Below, one piece after another: positions 16,427-24,860 of a stretch of 30,834 bases of DNA. Positions within the stretch are counted from its first letter, which is position 1. The number at the start of each line of letters is the position of its first letter. Under the pieces are notes generated by a model. The model saw only the letters and a list, made by a program, of their open reading frames with translations. It did no database searches and was not told the origin of the DNA. A program made the translations under genes and the position numbers. Source of the DNA: Clostridiales bacterium (GTDB taxonomy: Bacteria; Bacillota; Clostridia; Oscillospirales; Acutalibacteraceae); the NCBI GenBank assembly GCA_019416395.1, contig DXXH01000009.1, forward strand, positions 20,910-51,743. The letters are read 5' to 3'.

Positions 16427-16451
16427 CGAAAAGAAATGGGGTATATTACAT

Positions 16452-17357
16452 ATGAAAACGAAAACGATTACCAGGAACAGAATTAAGGATCCGCGTCAGG
16501 ATATTGTGCTCCGAGTGATTTGTTATATCGCGGTTCTGTTAGCCGTAGTGGCCACCCTGTTCCCCTTCTTGAATGTTGTCTCCAAAGCCTTTAGTTCTGA
16601 ATCAGCCGTTATTGCGGGACGGGTTACCTTCCTGCCTGTAGAATTTCAGGTGGGCACATTGGGAAGCATCATGAAATCCCCTGTATTTCAGAATTCCTTC
16701 AAAGTTTCTGTGATTATCACAATCCTGGGTACCATTCTATCACTCCTTATCACAGTGGTGACTGCGTACCCTCTGTCCAAAAAGCACCTTCCTTTTATCA
16801 AACCCATTCTGGTATTTTTTGTCTTCACCATGCTTTTCAGCGGAGGCATGATTCCCACTTATCTTTTGGTAAGAAACCTGGGTTTAATTAACAACATTTT
16901 TGCCTTGATTCTTCCCATCATGCTCAGCGTTTACAACATGCTGATTGTAAAAAACTACTATGAAGGTCTACCTGAAAGCCTTGAAGAAGCAGCAAAAATT
17001 GACGGTGCTTCTAATCCCACGATTTTGCTGCGGATCATTCTTCCTCTATCAACGCCTGTGATTGCAACAATCGGAATGTTCTATCTTGTCATGTATTGGA
17101 ACGACTATTTCAATGCGATGATCTATATTACGGATCCCGATCTCAAACCCCTGCAGCTATATCTCCGGGAGATGATCCTTGAGTCTTCCCAGATGGCCAA
17201 TTCCCTGCAAATGAACGTTGACGACGAAATGAACGCTTCTCCAGAAGGAGTACGTTCGGCGGCAGTTGTAGCTGTAACTGTTCCCATTTTAATCGTATAT
17301 CCCTTCGTACAGAAATACTTTGTCAAGGGGATTACCATGGGTTCCGTCAAAGGATAA
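16452..17357 (+). CDS. Carbohydrate ABC transporter permease, YtcP type
   Basis: A 301-residue second permease with six helices and EAA motif LEEAAKIDGASNPTILLRI. The ATG at 16452 (MKTKTITRNRIKDPRQDI) is preferred; an upstream frame from 16389 overlaps the previous gene and adds non-membrane residues. LFSGGMIPTYLLVRNLGLIN is a hallmark of the YtcP/CUT1 group. It forms the heterodimer with the LplB-type subunit. No ATPase gene lies in the operon, so a shared MsmX-like ATPase elsewhere is expected. Confidence 0.93.
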   Translation: MKTKTITRNRIKDPRQDIVLRVICYIAVLLAVVATLFPFLNVVSKAFSSESAVIAGRVTFLPVEFQVGTLGSIMKSPVFQNSFKVSVIITILGTILSLLITVVTAYPLSKKHLPFIKPILVFFVFTMLFSGGMIPTYLLVRNLGLINNIFALILPIMLSVYNMLIVKNYYEGLPESLEEAAKIDGASNPTILLRIILPLSTPVIATIGMFYLVMYWNDYFNAMIYITDPDLKPLQLYLREMILESSQMANSLQMNVDDEMNASPEGVRSAAVVAVTVPILIVYPFVQKYFVKGITMGSVKG

Positions 17358-17377
17358 CCTTTATTCCCGGTGCCTTT

Positions 17378-17398
17378 GTTCCGCGATCCTCGCGGAAC
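17378..17398 (+). promoter_or_regulatory. Hairpin between permease and binding-protein genes
   Basis: GTTCCGCG, 5-nt loop, CGCGGAAC (8 perfect pairs), followed by an A/T-rich run and the ribosome site. Such hairpins partly stop or protect mRNA and set the excess of binding protein over permease. Confidence 0.55.
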
Positions 17399-17429
17399 CA
17401 GAAATATATTTTTAGGAGGTAAAATATCT

Positions 17430-19055
17430 ATGAAAACAACCCTGAAAAAGGCCATCGCACTCGCATTGTGTTTGGCGATGTCACTCACCTTGTTTGGTTG
17501 TGACGGAAACAGCGGCTCTTCGGACTCCTCTGGCTCCTCGTCGGCTAGCGGCGCCAATTCCACCTCTCAAGATAGCTCTGAAACAAGCACAACGGAAACT
17601 GCCTCTGACAGTGGCGACCTGCCGGTGTTGACCATGCTCATTCAATCCGGCGATTACGACCCCAACGACTATTACGTTACCAAAAAAATGAAAGAAATGA
17701 CCGGCTATACAGTAAAATACGAGATGCTTCCCAAAGAAAACATGCTCGATGTTCTCAACCTCAAATTGGCCGGTGGCTCTGACTACGACATTTTCACCAT
17801 CAGTTATACGACTGCGGTACGTTCTCAGATGGACAAGTGGGCACGCCAAGGCGCTCTCGCCGAATTAGATGATCTGATCGCTCAATATGGTCCCAATCTG
17901 GAAGAAAAAGTGGACCAGCGCTGCTGGGACATGACTGAGGTTGACGGAAAGCGGTATATCATTGCCAACCTGGAACCTTCTGTGGTACCGGAAGGCAATG
18001 CCTGGAACCCCTTCTTTGTCCGCACAGATATGGCGGAAGAAATCGGCATGGAGTTCCCGGATACTTTGGACGGGTTTGTGGAGTACTTAACCGCTATCAA
18101 AGAGAAATATGGTGATTCCGTGGCTCCTTTCTCCATCTGCCCCACCAGTGATTTGTCCTACCTCAAGGGAGCGTTCGGTCTCTACTTTGGCTGGAACGAT
18201 GTTGACGGAGAACTCATTTCCTTGGTGGAAGATCCTCGCTACAAAGAGTATTTGACTTTTATGGCCGACCTGTACTCCAAGGGACTTCTGGACGTGGATT
18301 ATCCCACCAACCTGGCAGATACCATCACTGAGAAATTCACTGCTGGCCGGGCCGCTGTTGTCATGGGCATCTCCACCAACAATTACGGCACTACGGAAGA
18401 CGCTCTGCTTGGAGCGATCGAGGGTGCTTCCATGGACGTGTTTGGACCCATCAAAAATTCGGAAGGAAAAGCAGCTGCGGGTGGAACTACTGGTCTGAAC
18501 GCTATTTCTGCCATTCCGGCCACCTCTGCCCACAAAGAGGACGCCATGAAGTATATCAATGCCAAGCTGGAAGACGAAACCTTCAAGGTTTCCACCATTG
18601 GTGAGGAAGGATACACCTATAAGCAGATTTCCGAAACCGAATACGAACCGATTGCCCCCACTTTCCTGGAAGAATTGAACTACGCTTCTAACTTCCTGGT
18701 CGGCGCTGACGACGAGATGTACCCCATTTACTGGAAACAGTGCCGCCTGAAGAAAGATATTCGCAACTATGACGCAGCTGTCAAAATGATGGAAGGCACA
18801 AATATTGTACAGGTAGATCCCATGAAGATCTCCCCCTTGCTGCCGACTTACTGCGAATATACCACCAGTTTGGAACAGTCTATCAACGATTTCGAAGTCA
18901 GCGTAATTTGTGGCGCAGCTTCTGTAGACGATTTGGATTCCTTTGCCCAACAGTACATGAATGACGGCGGCGCAGAGGTAAAGGCCGAAATCAACGAATG
19001 GTGGTCTACCTATCGCGATACCTATTATGAGCAGTATGGGTATACGCTGGAGTAA
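17430..19055 (+). CDS. Extracellular sugar-binding lipoprotein (LipO-type, family 1)
   Basis: A 541-residue protein. The ATG at 17430 follows AGGAGG by 9 nt and opens a lipoprotein signal (KK, hydrophobic stretch, LFGC with lipidated C24). A Ser/Gly-rich linker (about 28-62) precedes the solute-binding fold, which begins at LPVLTMLIQSGDYDPNDYYV. The large size and the VTKKMKEMTGYTVKYEMLPK stretch are typical of LipO-like proteins paired with LplB/YtcP permeases and YesMN regulators. It captures sugar outside the membrane and delivers it to the two permeases. Neighbouring nagA points to an N-acetylated amino sugar. Confidence 0.93.
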   Translation: MKTTLKKAIALALCLAMSLTLFGCDGNSGSSDSSGSSSASGANSTSQDSSETSTTETASDSGDLPVLTMLIQSGDYDPNDYYVTKKMKEMTGYTVKYEMLPKENMLDVLNLKLAGGSDYDIFTISYTTAVRSQMDKWARQGALAELDDLIAQYGPNLEEKVDQRCWDMTEVDGKRYIIANLEPSVVPEGNAWNPFFVRTDMAEEIGMEFPDTLDGFVEYLTAIKEKYGDSVAPFSICPTSDLSYLKGAFGLYFGWNDVDGELISLVEDPRYKEYLTFMADLYSKGLLDVDYPTNLADTITEKFTAGRAAVVMGISTNNYGTTEDALLGAIEGASMDVFGPIKNSEGKAAAGGTTGLNAISAIPATSAHKEDAMKYINAKLEDETFKVSTIGEEGYTYKQISETEYEPIAPTFLEELNYASNFLVGADDEMYPIYWKQCRLKKDIRNYDAAVKMMEGTNIVQVDPMKISPLLPTYCEYTTSLEQSINDFEVSVICGAASVDDLDSFAQQYMNDGGAEVKAEINEWWSTYRDTYYEQYGYTLE

Positions 19056-19103
19056 TATTCACACTCTTCTCACATTATAAAACACACGAATCGCAAAAGG
19101 CCT

Positions 19104-19144
19104 GGCCCCCTTGGAAACAAACCGGACACACTCCCAAGGGGGCC
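19104..19144 (+). terminator. Terminator-like hairpin after the binding protein
   Basis: GGCCCCCTTGG (19104-19114) pairs with CCAAGGGGGCC (19134-19144), 11 perfect pairs and a 19-nt loop, then TTCCCTTTCC. The U-tract is poor, so part of the transcription may continue into nagA, 33 bp on. Confidence 0.6.
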
Positions 19145-19177
19145 TTCCCTTTCCAACAATGAAAAACGGGAGAAAGT

Positions 19178-20320
19178 ATGATTCTTTTCAAAAATGCCAA
19201 ATACCTTGATGATGACTTTCGTATCCGCACCGGCGATATCCATGTCACAACGGATCGGATCGATTTCTGTGGCGCCCATCGGGCCCCTCTCCCCGAAGAT
19301 ACCATTGTAGATTGCCAAAATTATACTTTGATTCCTGGAATGATCGATATCCACATTCACGGCTGCAACGGCGCGAATATTTGCGACGGCAATAGAACCG
19401 CCGTGGATACCATGGCCGTTTACCTCATACAGCATGGGATTACATCTTTCTGTCCCACAACGGTGACTACGGATATTGACACAATCCAGCAGGCGTTATT
19501 GGCCGCAAAAGAATGTGTGGACCTTCCCATGGAAAAGGGAGCTTCCGTGTTAGGCGTCAATCTGGAAGGACCTTTCTTAGCGCCTGGGAAAATCGGCGCC
19601 CAAAAACCGGAAACCATTCAACTGCCAGACTTTGAACAATTCCATCGGCTCTTTGCATTGTGCGGGGGAATTATTAAACTGGTTAGCGTTGCCCCCGAAC
19701 AACCAGGCGGACTTGAATTCGTAAAAGCTGCAAGCCGTTGTTGTACGGTATCCATTGCCCATACCTGCGCGGGATACCGAGAAGCGAAAGACTCTTTTGA
19801 TTGTGGTGTCACACATGCCACCCACCTTTTTAACGCCATGTCGGGTCTTCATCACCGGGAACCAGGTGTGGTGGGGGCTGTGTTCGATGACCCGCGTGTG
19901 CGGGCGGAATTGATTTGCGATGGTCATCATATACACCCTGCTGTTTTGCGCATTGCTTTTCAGCTTTTAGGGAACAGGGCCGTCATTGTCAGCGACGCCA
20001 TGCGCGCCGCTGGATTGCCGGAAGGCGACGGATACGAACAAGGCGGTCAAATTGTTCAAGTCCACGACGGAAAAGCCACATTGCAAGACGGCACCTTGGC
20101 TGGTTCCGTTACCAACTTGCACAGTGAATTGAAAAATCTCATCGCTTTTGGGATTCCCTTTGAACAAGCGGTAAAAGCTGCCACCCTTACACCTGCCCAA
20201 GCGGTTGGCATGTCAAAGGAACTGGGCAGTATCCAGAGCGGAAAACGTGCTGACCTGGTGTTACTAGATCAAACATTGGAGATTGCCAGCGTTTATCACA
20301 ATGGAAGAAAAGTGGTTTAG
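19178..20320 (+). CDS. nagA: N-acetylglucosamine-6-phosphate deacetylase
   Basis: A 380-residue amidohydrolase of normal NagA length; GGGAG lies just before the ATG. Metal and active-site landmarks are all present: HIHG at 59-62, E130 in NLEGPF, H195 in IAHT, H216 in THLFNAM, DGHHIHP at 249-254, and catalytic D273 in SDAM. It removes the acetyl group from GlcNAc-6-phosphate to give glucosamine-6-phosphate. No kinase, PTS or NagB is in the window, so phosphorylation and deamination must be coded elsewhere. Co-location with the sugar ABC importer suggests that the imported compound contains GlcNAc or another N-acetyl hexosamine. Confidence 0.95.
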   Translation: MILFKNAKYLDDDFRIRTGDIHVTTDRIDFCGAHRAPLPEDTIVDCQNYTLIPGMIDIHIHGCNGANICDGNRTAVDTMAVYLIQHGITSFCPTTVTTDIDTIQQALLAAKECVDLPMEKGASVLGVNLEGPFLAPGKIGAQKPETIQLPDFEQFHRLFALCGGIIKLVSVAPEQPGGLEFVKAASRCCTVSIAHTCAGYREAKDSFDCGVTHATHLFNAMSGLHHREPGVVGAVFDDPRVRAELICDGHHIHPAVLRIAFQLLGNRAVIVSDAMRAAGLPEGDGYEQGGQIVQVHDGKATLQDGTLAGSVTNLHSELKNLIAFGIPFEQAVKAATLTPAQAVGMSKELGSIQSGKRADLVLLDQTLEIASVYHNGRKVV

Positions 20321-20362
20321 GCAATTTTCTTCCAAGAGAAAATTGGAAAGGAGCAAAACAAA

Positions 20363-21439
20363 ATGAAAGTGGGAATTATCGGTTGCGGATCTATTGCCAA
20401 TCACGCACATATTCCATCCTATCTGAACAACCCTGACGCAGAGATTAAATATTTCTGCGACATCATTCCGGAACGTGCCCAAAAGGCTGTTGAAAAATAT
20501 GGTTGCGGCCAAGCAGTAACCGATTACCGCGATGTATTGGCCGATCCGGAAGTAGAAGCAGTTTCTGTATGCACTCCCAACAATGTACATGCCCAGATTT
20601 CCATAGACGCAGTGCGGGCTGGAAAAAATGTACTCTGCGAAAAGCCAGCTGCTAGGACCTATGCTGAGACCCAGGAAATGCTGAATGCCCAGCGTGAAAC
20701 TGGAAAAGTTCTGAACATTGGCGTTGTCAACCGTTTCGCTGAGAATGTCAACCATATCAAGGAGTATATCGACTCCGGAAAACTGGGAACCATTCACCAT
20801 GTATATATCAGTTTTCGCGCCCATCGCTCTATTCCCGGACTAGGCGGCGCTTTTACCACAAAAGCTCTGGCGGGAGGCGGTGCATTGATCGACTGGGGTG
20901 TTCATTATCTGGACATTGTCATGTATTGTTGCGGGGATCCAAAGGTAAAAACTGTTACCGGCGAAACTTTTTGTAAACTGGGTAAAAACATGGAAGAATA
21001 TGTATATACCCAAATGTGGGCTGGTCCCCCCGATTACAACGGCACTTACGACGTGGACGATTCCGTGACCGCACTGATCCGCACATCTGGCCCTGTCATT
21101 ACTCTGAATGGCGCCTGGGCGCAGAATATCAATGTGGACGAGCAATACATTGATTTTATGGGAGATAAAGGTGGTATCCGGTTCCTCTACGGCAAGGATT
21201 TCACCTATTTCACATCGGAAAACGGGGCGTTAATCCAATACGTACCGGAATATAACAACAACGATTTTGCCGAAAATGAGAGAATAAAATTCCAGACTGA
21301 AATCAACGCGTTTCTCCGCTGTATCCAAACTGGTGAAAGGCTCCCCTCTCACATTGAGATTTTTTCAAAAACAGCTCAACTGATGCAAGCTATTTATGAT
21401 TCTGCGGAAAACCACAGCGAGATTCGGCTGGACGAATAA
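20363..21439 (+). CDS. Gfo/Idh/MocA-family NAD(P)-dependent sugar dehydrogenase
   Basis: A 358-residue protein; AAAGGAG lies 8 nt before the ATG. The N-terminal Rossmann motif is GIIGCGSIANHAHIPSY (residues 4-20), followed by the EKPAA motif with catalytic K94, and GGGALIDWGVHYLD with D177 and H181, which together form the family's active site. Family members oxidise or epimerise a sugar hydroxyl, often at C3 of a glycoside or sugar acid. It is 42 bp after nagA and 13 bp before the isomerase gene, so the three form one unit. The exact sugar cannot be told from sequence. Confidence 0.92.
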   Translation: MKVGIIGCGSIANHAHIPSYLNNPDAEIKYFCDIIPERAQKAVEKYGCGQAVTDYRDVLADPEVEAVSVCTPNNVHAQISIDAVRAGKNVLCEKPAARTYAETQEMLNAQRETGKVLNIGVVNRFAENVNHIKEYIDSGKLGTIHHVYISFRAHRSIPGLGGAFTTKALAGGGALIDWGVHYLDIVMYCCGDPKVKTVTGETFCKLGKNMEEYVYTQMWAGPPDYNGTYDVDDSVTALIRTSGPVITLNGAWAQNINVDEQYIDFMGDKGGIRFLYGKDFTYFTSENGALIQYVPEYNNNDFAENERIKFQTEINAFLRCIQTGERLPSHIEIFSKTAQLMQAIYDSAENHSEIRLDE

Positions 21440-21452
21440 TGGGGGAATAACC

Positions 21453-22301
21453 ATGAGCCAATTTTCCATTGGAGTCATTCTAGACTCATTTCGCACAGAT
21501 ATTTACTCCGCTTTGGATAAAGCCAGCTCACTGGAAGGAGTAAAAGGGTTCCAAGTATATGCAACCCAGGGGGAAATGTCTCCGGAGCAGATGGACTCTC
21601 AAAAGCGCAAAGACTTTCGAAAAGCTGTAGAAGATCACGGGCTTACAATCTCTGCCCTGTGCGGAGACCTGGGCCATGGTTTTACCAATCCGCAGCTAAA
21701 CCCCCAGTTAATCGAAAAATCAAAACGGATTCTGGATTTGGCCGTTGAATTGGGCACAAAGATTGTGACAACACATATTGGCGTGGTGCCGGAGGATCCA
21801 AAAGACCCTCGCTATTCTATTCTGCAAGAGGCCTGTGGGCAATTAGCCGAATACGCAGATTCCCTTCACGCTCACTTCGCGGTGGAAACCGGTCCGGAAA
21901 AAGCATCTGTATTAGGCGACTTCTTAGATTCCCTACACTCCACTGGCGTAGCCGTTAATCTGGATCCAGCCAATTTTATCATGGTGGCTCAAGACGACCC
22001 TGTGCAGGCTGTATATCGTCTAAAAGACTATATCGTGCATACCCACGCAAAAGATGGACGTCATCTTTCCCAGCAGGATCCCACCAAATTATACAGTAAA
22101 AGCCCGGAAGAAATTTTGGCGGATCCCTCTTATATTGAATTGCCTTTGGGCCAAGGTGATGTGGATTTTCCCCGCTATCTACACGCTCTAAAAGATGTGG
22201 GATATCACGGTTTTCTCACAATTGAACGGGAAGTGGGAGATGATCCTGAGGGAGATATCTCAAACGCTGTAGAATTTTTAAAAAATTTGATCCACTCTTG
22301 A
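21453..22301 (+). CDS. Sugar phosphate isomerase/epimerase (TIM-barrel, AP-endonuclease-2-like)
   Basis: A 282-residue protein. The ATG at 21453 follows GGGGGAA by a short gap; a longer frame overlaps the dehydrogenase and is not used. The barrel has the family's four metal ligands: E145 (VETG), D171 (NLDPANF), H198 (HTHAKD) and E258 in the closing IERE. Related enzymes isomerise or epimerise keto sugars, or cleave 3-keto-glycosides by elimination. With the dehydrogenase just upstream, a two-step oxidation then isomerisation/cleavage is likely. The last gene of the operon, it is followed by a strong terminator. Confidence 0.9.
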   Translation: MSQFSIGVILDSFRTDIYSALDKASSLEGVKGFQVYATQGEMSPEQMDSQKRKDFRKAVEDHGLTISALCGDLGHGFTNPQLNPQLIEKSKRILDLAVELGTKIVTTHIGVVPEDPKDPRYSILQEACGQLAEYADSLHAHFAVETGPEKASVLGDFLDSLHSTGVAVNLDPANFIMVAQDDPVQAVYRLKDYIVHTHAKDGRHLSQQDPTKLYSKSPEEILADPSYIELPLGQGDVDFPRYLHALKDVGYHGFLTIEREVGDDPEGDISNAVEFLKNLIHS

Positions 22302-22334
22302 CGGAAACGACAGCATGACAATTTCATTACAGAA

Positions 22335-22370
22335 AAAGGGGGAGAAAAGCCCAGGCTTTTCTCCCCCTTT
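22335..22370. terminator. Strong bidirectional terminator
   Basis: AAAGGGGGAGAAAAGCC (22335-22351) and its exact complement (22354-22370), 17 pairs. T-rich sequence flanks it on the + side. It closes the sugar operon and the convergent MATE gene. Confidence 0.9.
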
Positions 22371-22406
22371 CCATTTGTTTGTGATCTTTTATCAAGTGAT
22401 TCTGCC

Positions 22407-23768
22407 TCACTTCAGATCACCATTCAGTTCCCCTACTCTTTTTTGAAAAACAGCGTAATACGCCAGGCACAAAAGCAGGAACGCGCCCAACCACCCTACG
22501 GCGTTTGCCATGTAAATTCCCCAACGGCCTATCAGAAGAGGAAGAATCCATACGGAAAGCAGCCGCATTCCCAATTCCACAAACCCAGACAGCATGGGAA
22601 TCAGAGAGTTTCCCATGCCTTGAAGTCCGGATCGGTACAAATACAACAGATACAGCACAGGCAGTCCCACAGCGATGACCAGCAGATTTTCATATCCGGT
22701 TTGAATAATTTCCCCCATCTCTGAAGGAGAACCGGTTACCAGCAGACGGATCATATACCGGCCAAATACCGCGGTGAGTGCCGCTGTAATAACCGCGCTG
22801 ATCAACGCAATCCCGCGGACACACTTCATGCCCCTGCGAATCCGGTCCATATTGCGTACGCCATAGTTTTGGGCGGAATAAGTGGCGAAAGCGCCATCTA
22901 AAGCCCCGGCTACCAACTGCATCAAATCAAAATATTTCTGCGCGGCAGTAGTTCCCGCTACAAACAGCGTACCGTAGCTGTTCACCTTCCACTGGACACA
23001 CAATCCCCCTACAGAGATTACCCCATTGCGAAAACCTAAAGGCGCTCCTAGCCGGATTAACTCTTTGGCTTGCTCTAAATCCGCTCTTAGATCTTGTCCA
23101 GAAAGCCGCAGCTCTGAAATGGCTCTCAGTTTCCAAACGCAAAAAAGAACGCTGCACAGCTGGGCTGTCACGGTGGCCGCGGCTACGCCAGCCACTCCCC
23201 AGTGAAAAAACGCCACAAACAACACGTCTAATGCCACGTTGCAAATACTGGACAAAATCACCGCGATTAACGGGGTACGGCTATTTCCAAGGGCCGCCAA
23301 CAGCTTTCCCCCTAAATTGTACGCCATGGTGACCAGCGCTCCCCCAAACAACCATTGCAGATAAACCCGCGCATCATCGGCAAGCTCGCTGGGAATCCGA
23401 ATGGCCCGAAGCATGGGTTCCGCTCCCAAAACCCCAGCCAAGGTAAGAACCACACCTAACAGTCCGCCCAGCCACAGGGAAGTGCCCACTGCCTTTTTCA
23501 GCTTTGAGATATCTCCAGCGCCAAACCTTTGGGCGAAAAGCACCCCAAATCCCTGAGTAAGACCAATAACCACATCAATTACCATCCAGCTGACCGTACC
23601 AGCTGCGCCAACTGCCGCAAATGCTTGCACCCCTAAAAACCGTCCTACCACCGCACTGTCTACCACTGCGTAAAGAGACTGGCAAATATTGGAGAACAGC
23701 AAAGGCACGGCAAACCGAACCAACAAACCGAAGGGAGCCCCTTCAGTCATATTCATCGTCTTTGTCAT
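22407..23768 (-). CDS. MATE-family multidrug/cation efflux transporter
   Basis: A 453-residue protein with twelve membrane segments in two halves, the usual MATE plan and length. The start is typical (MTEGAPFGLLVRFAVPLLFS, then AVVDSAVVGRFLGVQAFAAV). AGAGGTC precedes the ATG by 4-5 nt. Family members export cationic drugs or metabolites in exchange for Na+ or H+. It stands alone, with its own promoter and a long structured leader, so it is probably induced by a small molecule acting on RNA or protein. Substrate unknown. Confidence 0.93.
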   Translation of the reverse strand: MTKTMNMTEGAPFGLLVRFAVPLLFSNICQSLYAVVDSAVVGRFLGVQAFAAVGAAGTVSWMVIDVVIGLTQGFGVLFAQRFGAGDISKLKKAVGTSLWLGGLLGVVLTLAGVLGAEPMLRAIRIPSELADDARVYLQWLFGGALVTMAYNLGGKLLAALGNSRTPLIAVILSSICNVALDVLFVAFFHWGVAGVAAATVTAQLCSVLFCVWKLRAISELRLSGQDLRADLEQAKELIRLGAPLGFRNGVISVGGLCVQWKVNSYGTLFVAGTTAAQKYFDLMQLVAGALDGAFATYSAQNYGVRNMDRIRRGMKCVRGIALISAVITAALTAVFGRYMIRLLVTGSPSEMGEIIQTGYENLLVIAVGLPVLYLLYLYRSGLQGMGNSLIPMLSGFVELGMRLLSVWILPLLIGRWGIYMANAVGWLGAFLLLCLAYYAVFQKRVGELNGDLK

Positions 23769-23811
23769 AGTTGGACCTCTTTTCCAAAATTTTTACCGCC
23801 ACTTTTTGGAA

Positions 23812-23883
23812 AGGGGTCTGTTCCTATTCGCCTCCCGGCCTGGAAATTCCCAGGCTGCGGACCGCTCAGACCCCTCGGGAGGC
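23812..23883 (-). ncRNA. Structured 5' leader with two interleaved stems (candidate cis-regulatory RNA)
   Basis: Read leftward, GCCTCCCG (23883-23876) pairs with CGGGAGGC (23837-23830), and AGGGGTCTG (23875-23867) pairs with CAGACCCCT (23820-23812). The 8- and 9-bp pairings interleave, which is the topology of a pseudoknot. Between them lies a hairpin GCCTGG-6 nt-CCAGGC. The last strand could instead pair, six of seven, with the ribosome site AGAGGTC (23780-23774), a plausible on/off switch. With no gap between the two 5' strands the full pseudoknot is strained, so the stems may also be alternatives. I could not match it to a known riboswitch. Confidence 0.5.
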
Positions 23884-23959
23884 AGACACACCGGCTAGTT
23901 CCAGCTGTACAGCACTTCTCACTTCGTTTCTCTCCTTTCCGCCTTACGGCCAATCCTTC

Positions 23960-23988
23960 TTTATAGAACAAGAGGAAACCTTTGCCTA
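23960..23988 (-). promoter_or_regulatory. Candidate MATE promoter
   Basis: On the reverse strand TAGGCA (23983-23988) and TATAAA (23960-23965), spacer 17, inside and after the peptide-operon terminator. The leader would be about 185 nt. Confidence 0.4.
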
Positions 23989-24005
23989 AACGCAAAGGCT
24001 TCCTC
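23972..24005 (-). terminator. Terminator of the peptide ABC operon
   Basis: Reverse strand: GAGGAA, a G-U pair, CCTTTGC, 6-nt loop, GCAAAGG, then TTCCTC; about 14 pairs, followed by TTGTTCT. It lies 21 bp after the last ATPase stop. Confidence 0.75.
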
Positions 24006-24026
24006 AAAAAAACACATTCAATTGTA

Positions 24027-24860
24027 TTATGTTGCTTCGCCCACCGTGGAAAGATCCCACTCACCGGTGATCTTGGGCACATCGCTGATTAGACGTTTGG
24101 TGTAATCCGCCTGGGGGTGAATGATCACATCCTCCGCTGGGCCGGATTCCACGATTTTCCCGTGCTCCATAATGTATACCGAGTCGGACACATAATAGGC
24201 CAAGCCAATATCGTGGGTGATGAACACAATGGTCATGTGGATCTCGTCCCGCAGTTTGAGCAGCATATCCAAAATCGTGGCCCGGGAGCAGGCGTCCACC
24301 ATAGATGTAGGTTCGTCCGCTATGAGGATCTTGGGTTTTAATAGAAAGATCCGGGCGATCATCAAACGCTGCATCTGGCCGCCGGAAAGCTCAAAAGGAT
24401 ATTTATTCGTGAGTTCTGCGTACTTCAGGTTCACGAACGAACAAGCTTCCGTCATCAGCTTCTCTTTTTCCTCTTTGGAGAGACGGCGTCCACCGCTCAT
24501 ATTGATACAGTCCAGCAACACGGAATCGATCTTGTTGAACATGTTGAAGGAAGAAAAGGGATCCTGGAAGACAGCTTGAATATTTTTCCAATACTCTTTT
24601 TTCTTCCGGCCCGAGGAAATATCCCGGGGCTCCCCGTTAAAATACATCGTCCCTTCCGTTACGCTGATCAATCCCAAAATCATACGGGCGATGGTAGTCT
24701 TTCCGGAACCGGACTCACCCACGATGGAGATCACTTCTCCTTCATGGAAGTCAAAATCCACATGGTCCACCGCAAGCGTCCTGGTTTTGCCGTAACCAAA
24801 CACCTTGGTGATCCCCTCACCTTTCAGGACGGATTTTCTCGTTTCAGCCATTTCTGCCAT
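24027..24860 (-). CDS. Oligopeptide-type ABC transporter ATPase, second subunit (OppF/DppF-like)
   Basis: A 277-residue ATPase with Walker [10 protein letters not shown], signature LSGGQMQR, Walker [11 protein letters not shown] and the switch H in FITHD. It is shorter than usual OppF (about 310-330) and lacks most of the C-terminal peptide-transporter extension. The start overlaps the upstream ATPase stop by 17 bp. The ATG at 24860 has GGAGG very near; the ATG at 24851 is a fair alternative. It forms the ATPase heterodimer that powers the importer. Confidence 0.92.
   Translation of the reverse strand: MAEMAETRKSVLKGEGITKVFGYGKTRTLAVDHVDFDFHEGEVISIVGESGSGKTTIARMILGLISVTEGTMYFNGEPRDISSGRKKKEYWKNIQAVFQDPFSSFNMFNKIDSVLLDCINMSGGRRLSKEEKEKLMTEACSFVNLKYAELTNKYPFELSGGQMQRLMIARIFLLKPKILIADEPTSMVDACSRATILDMLLKLRDEIHMTIVFITHDIGLAYYVSDSVYIMEHGKIVESGPAEDVIIHPQADYTKRLISDVPKITGEWDLSTVGEAT

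Noticed and set aside
20363..22301. DgpABC-type C-glycoside cleavage cassette
   Set aside because: A Gfo/Idh/MocA dehydrogenase and TIM-barrel protein are there, but the small DgpB-type partner subunit is missing and nagA points to amino sugars.
23812..23883. TPP riboswitch before the MATE gene
   Set aside because: GGGGTCTGAG recalls the TPP CUGAGA element, but the second conserved TPP half (ACCUGAUCUGG-type) is absent.
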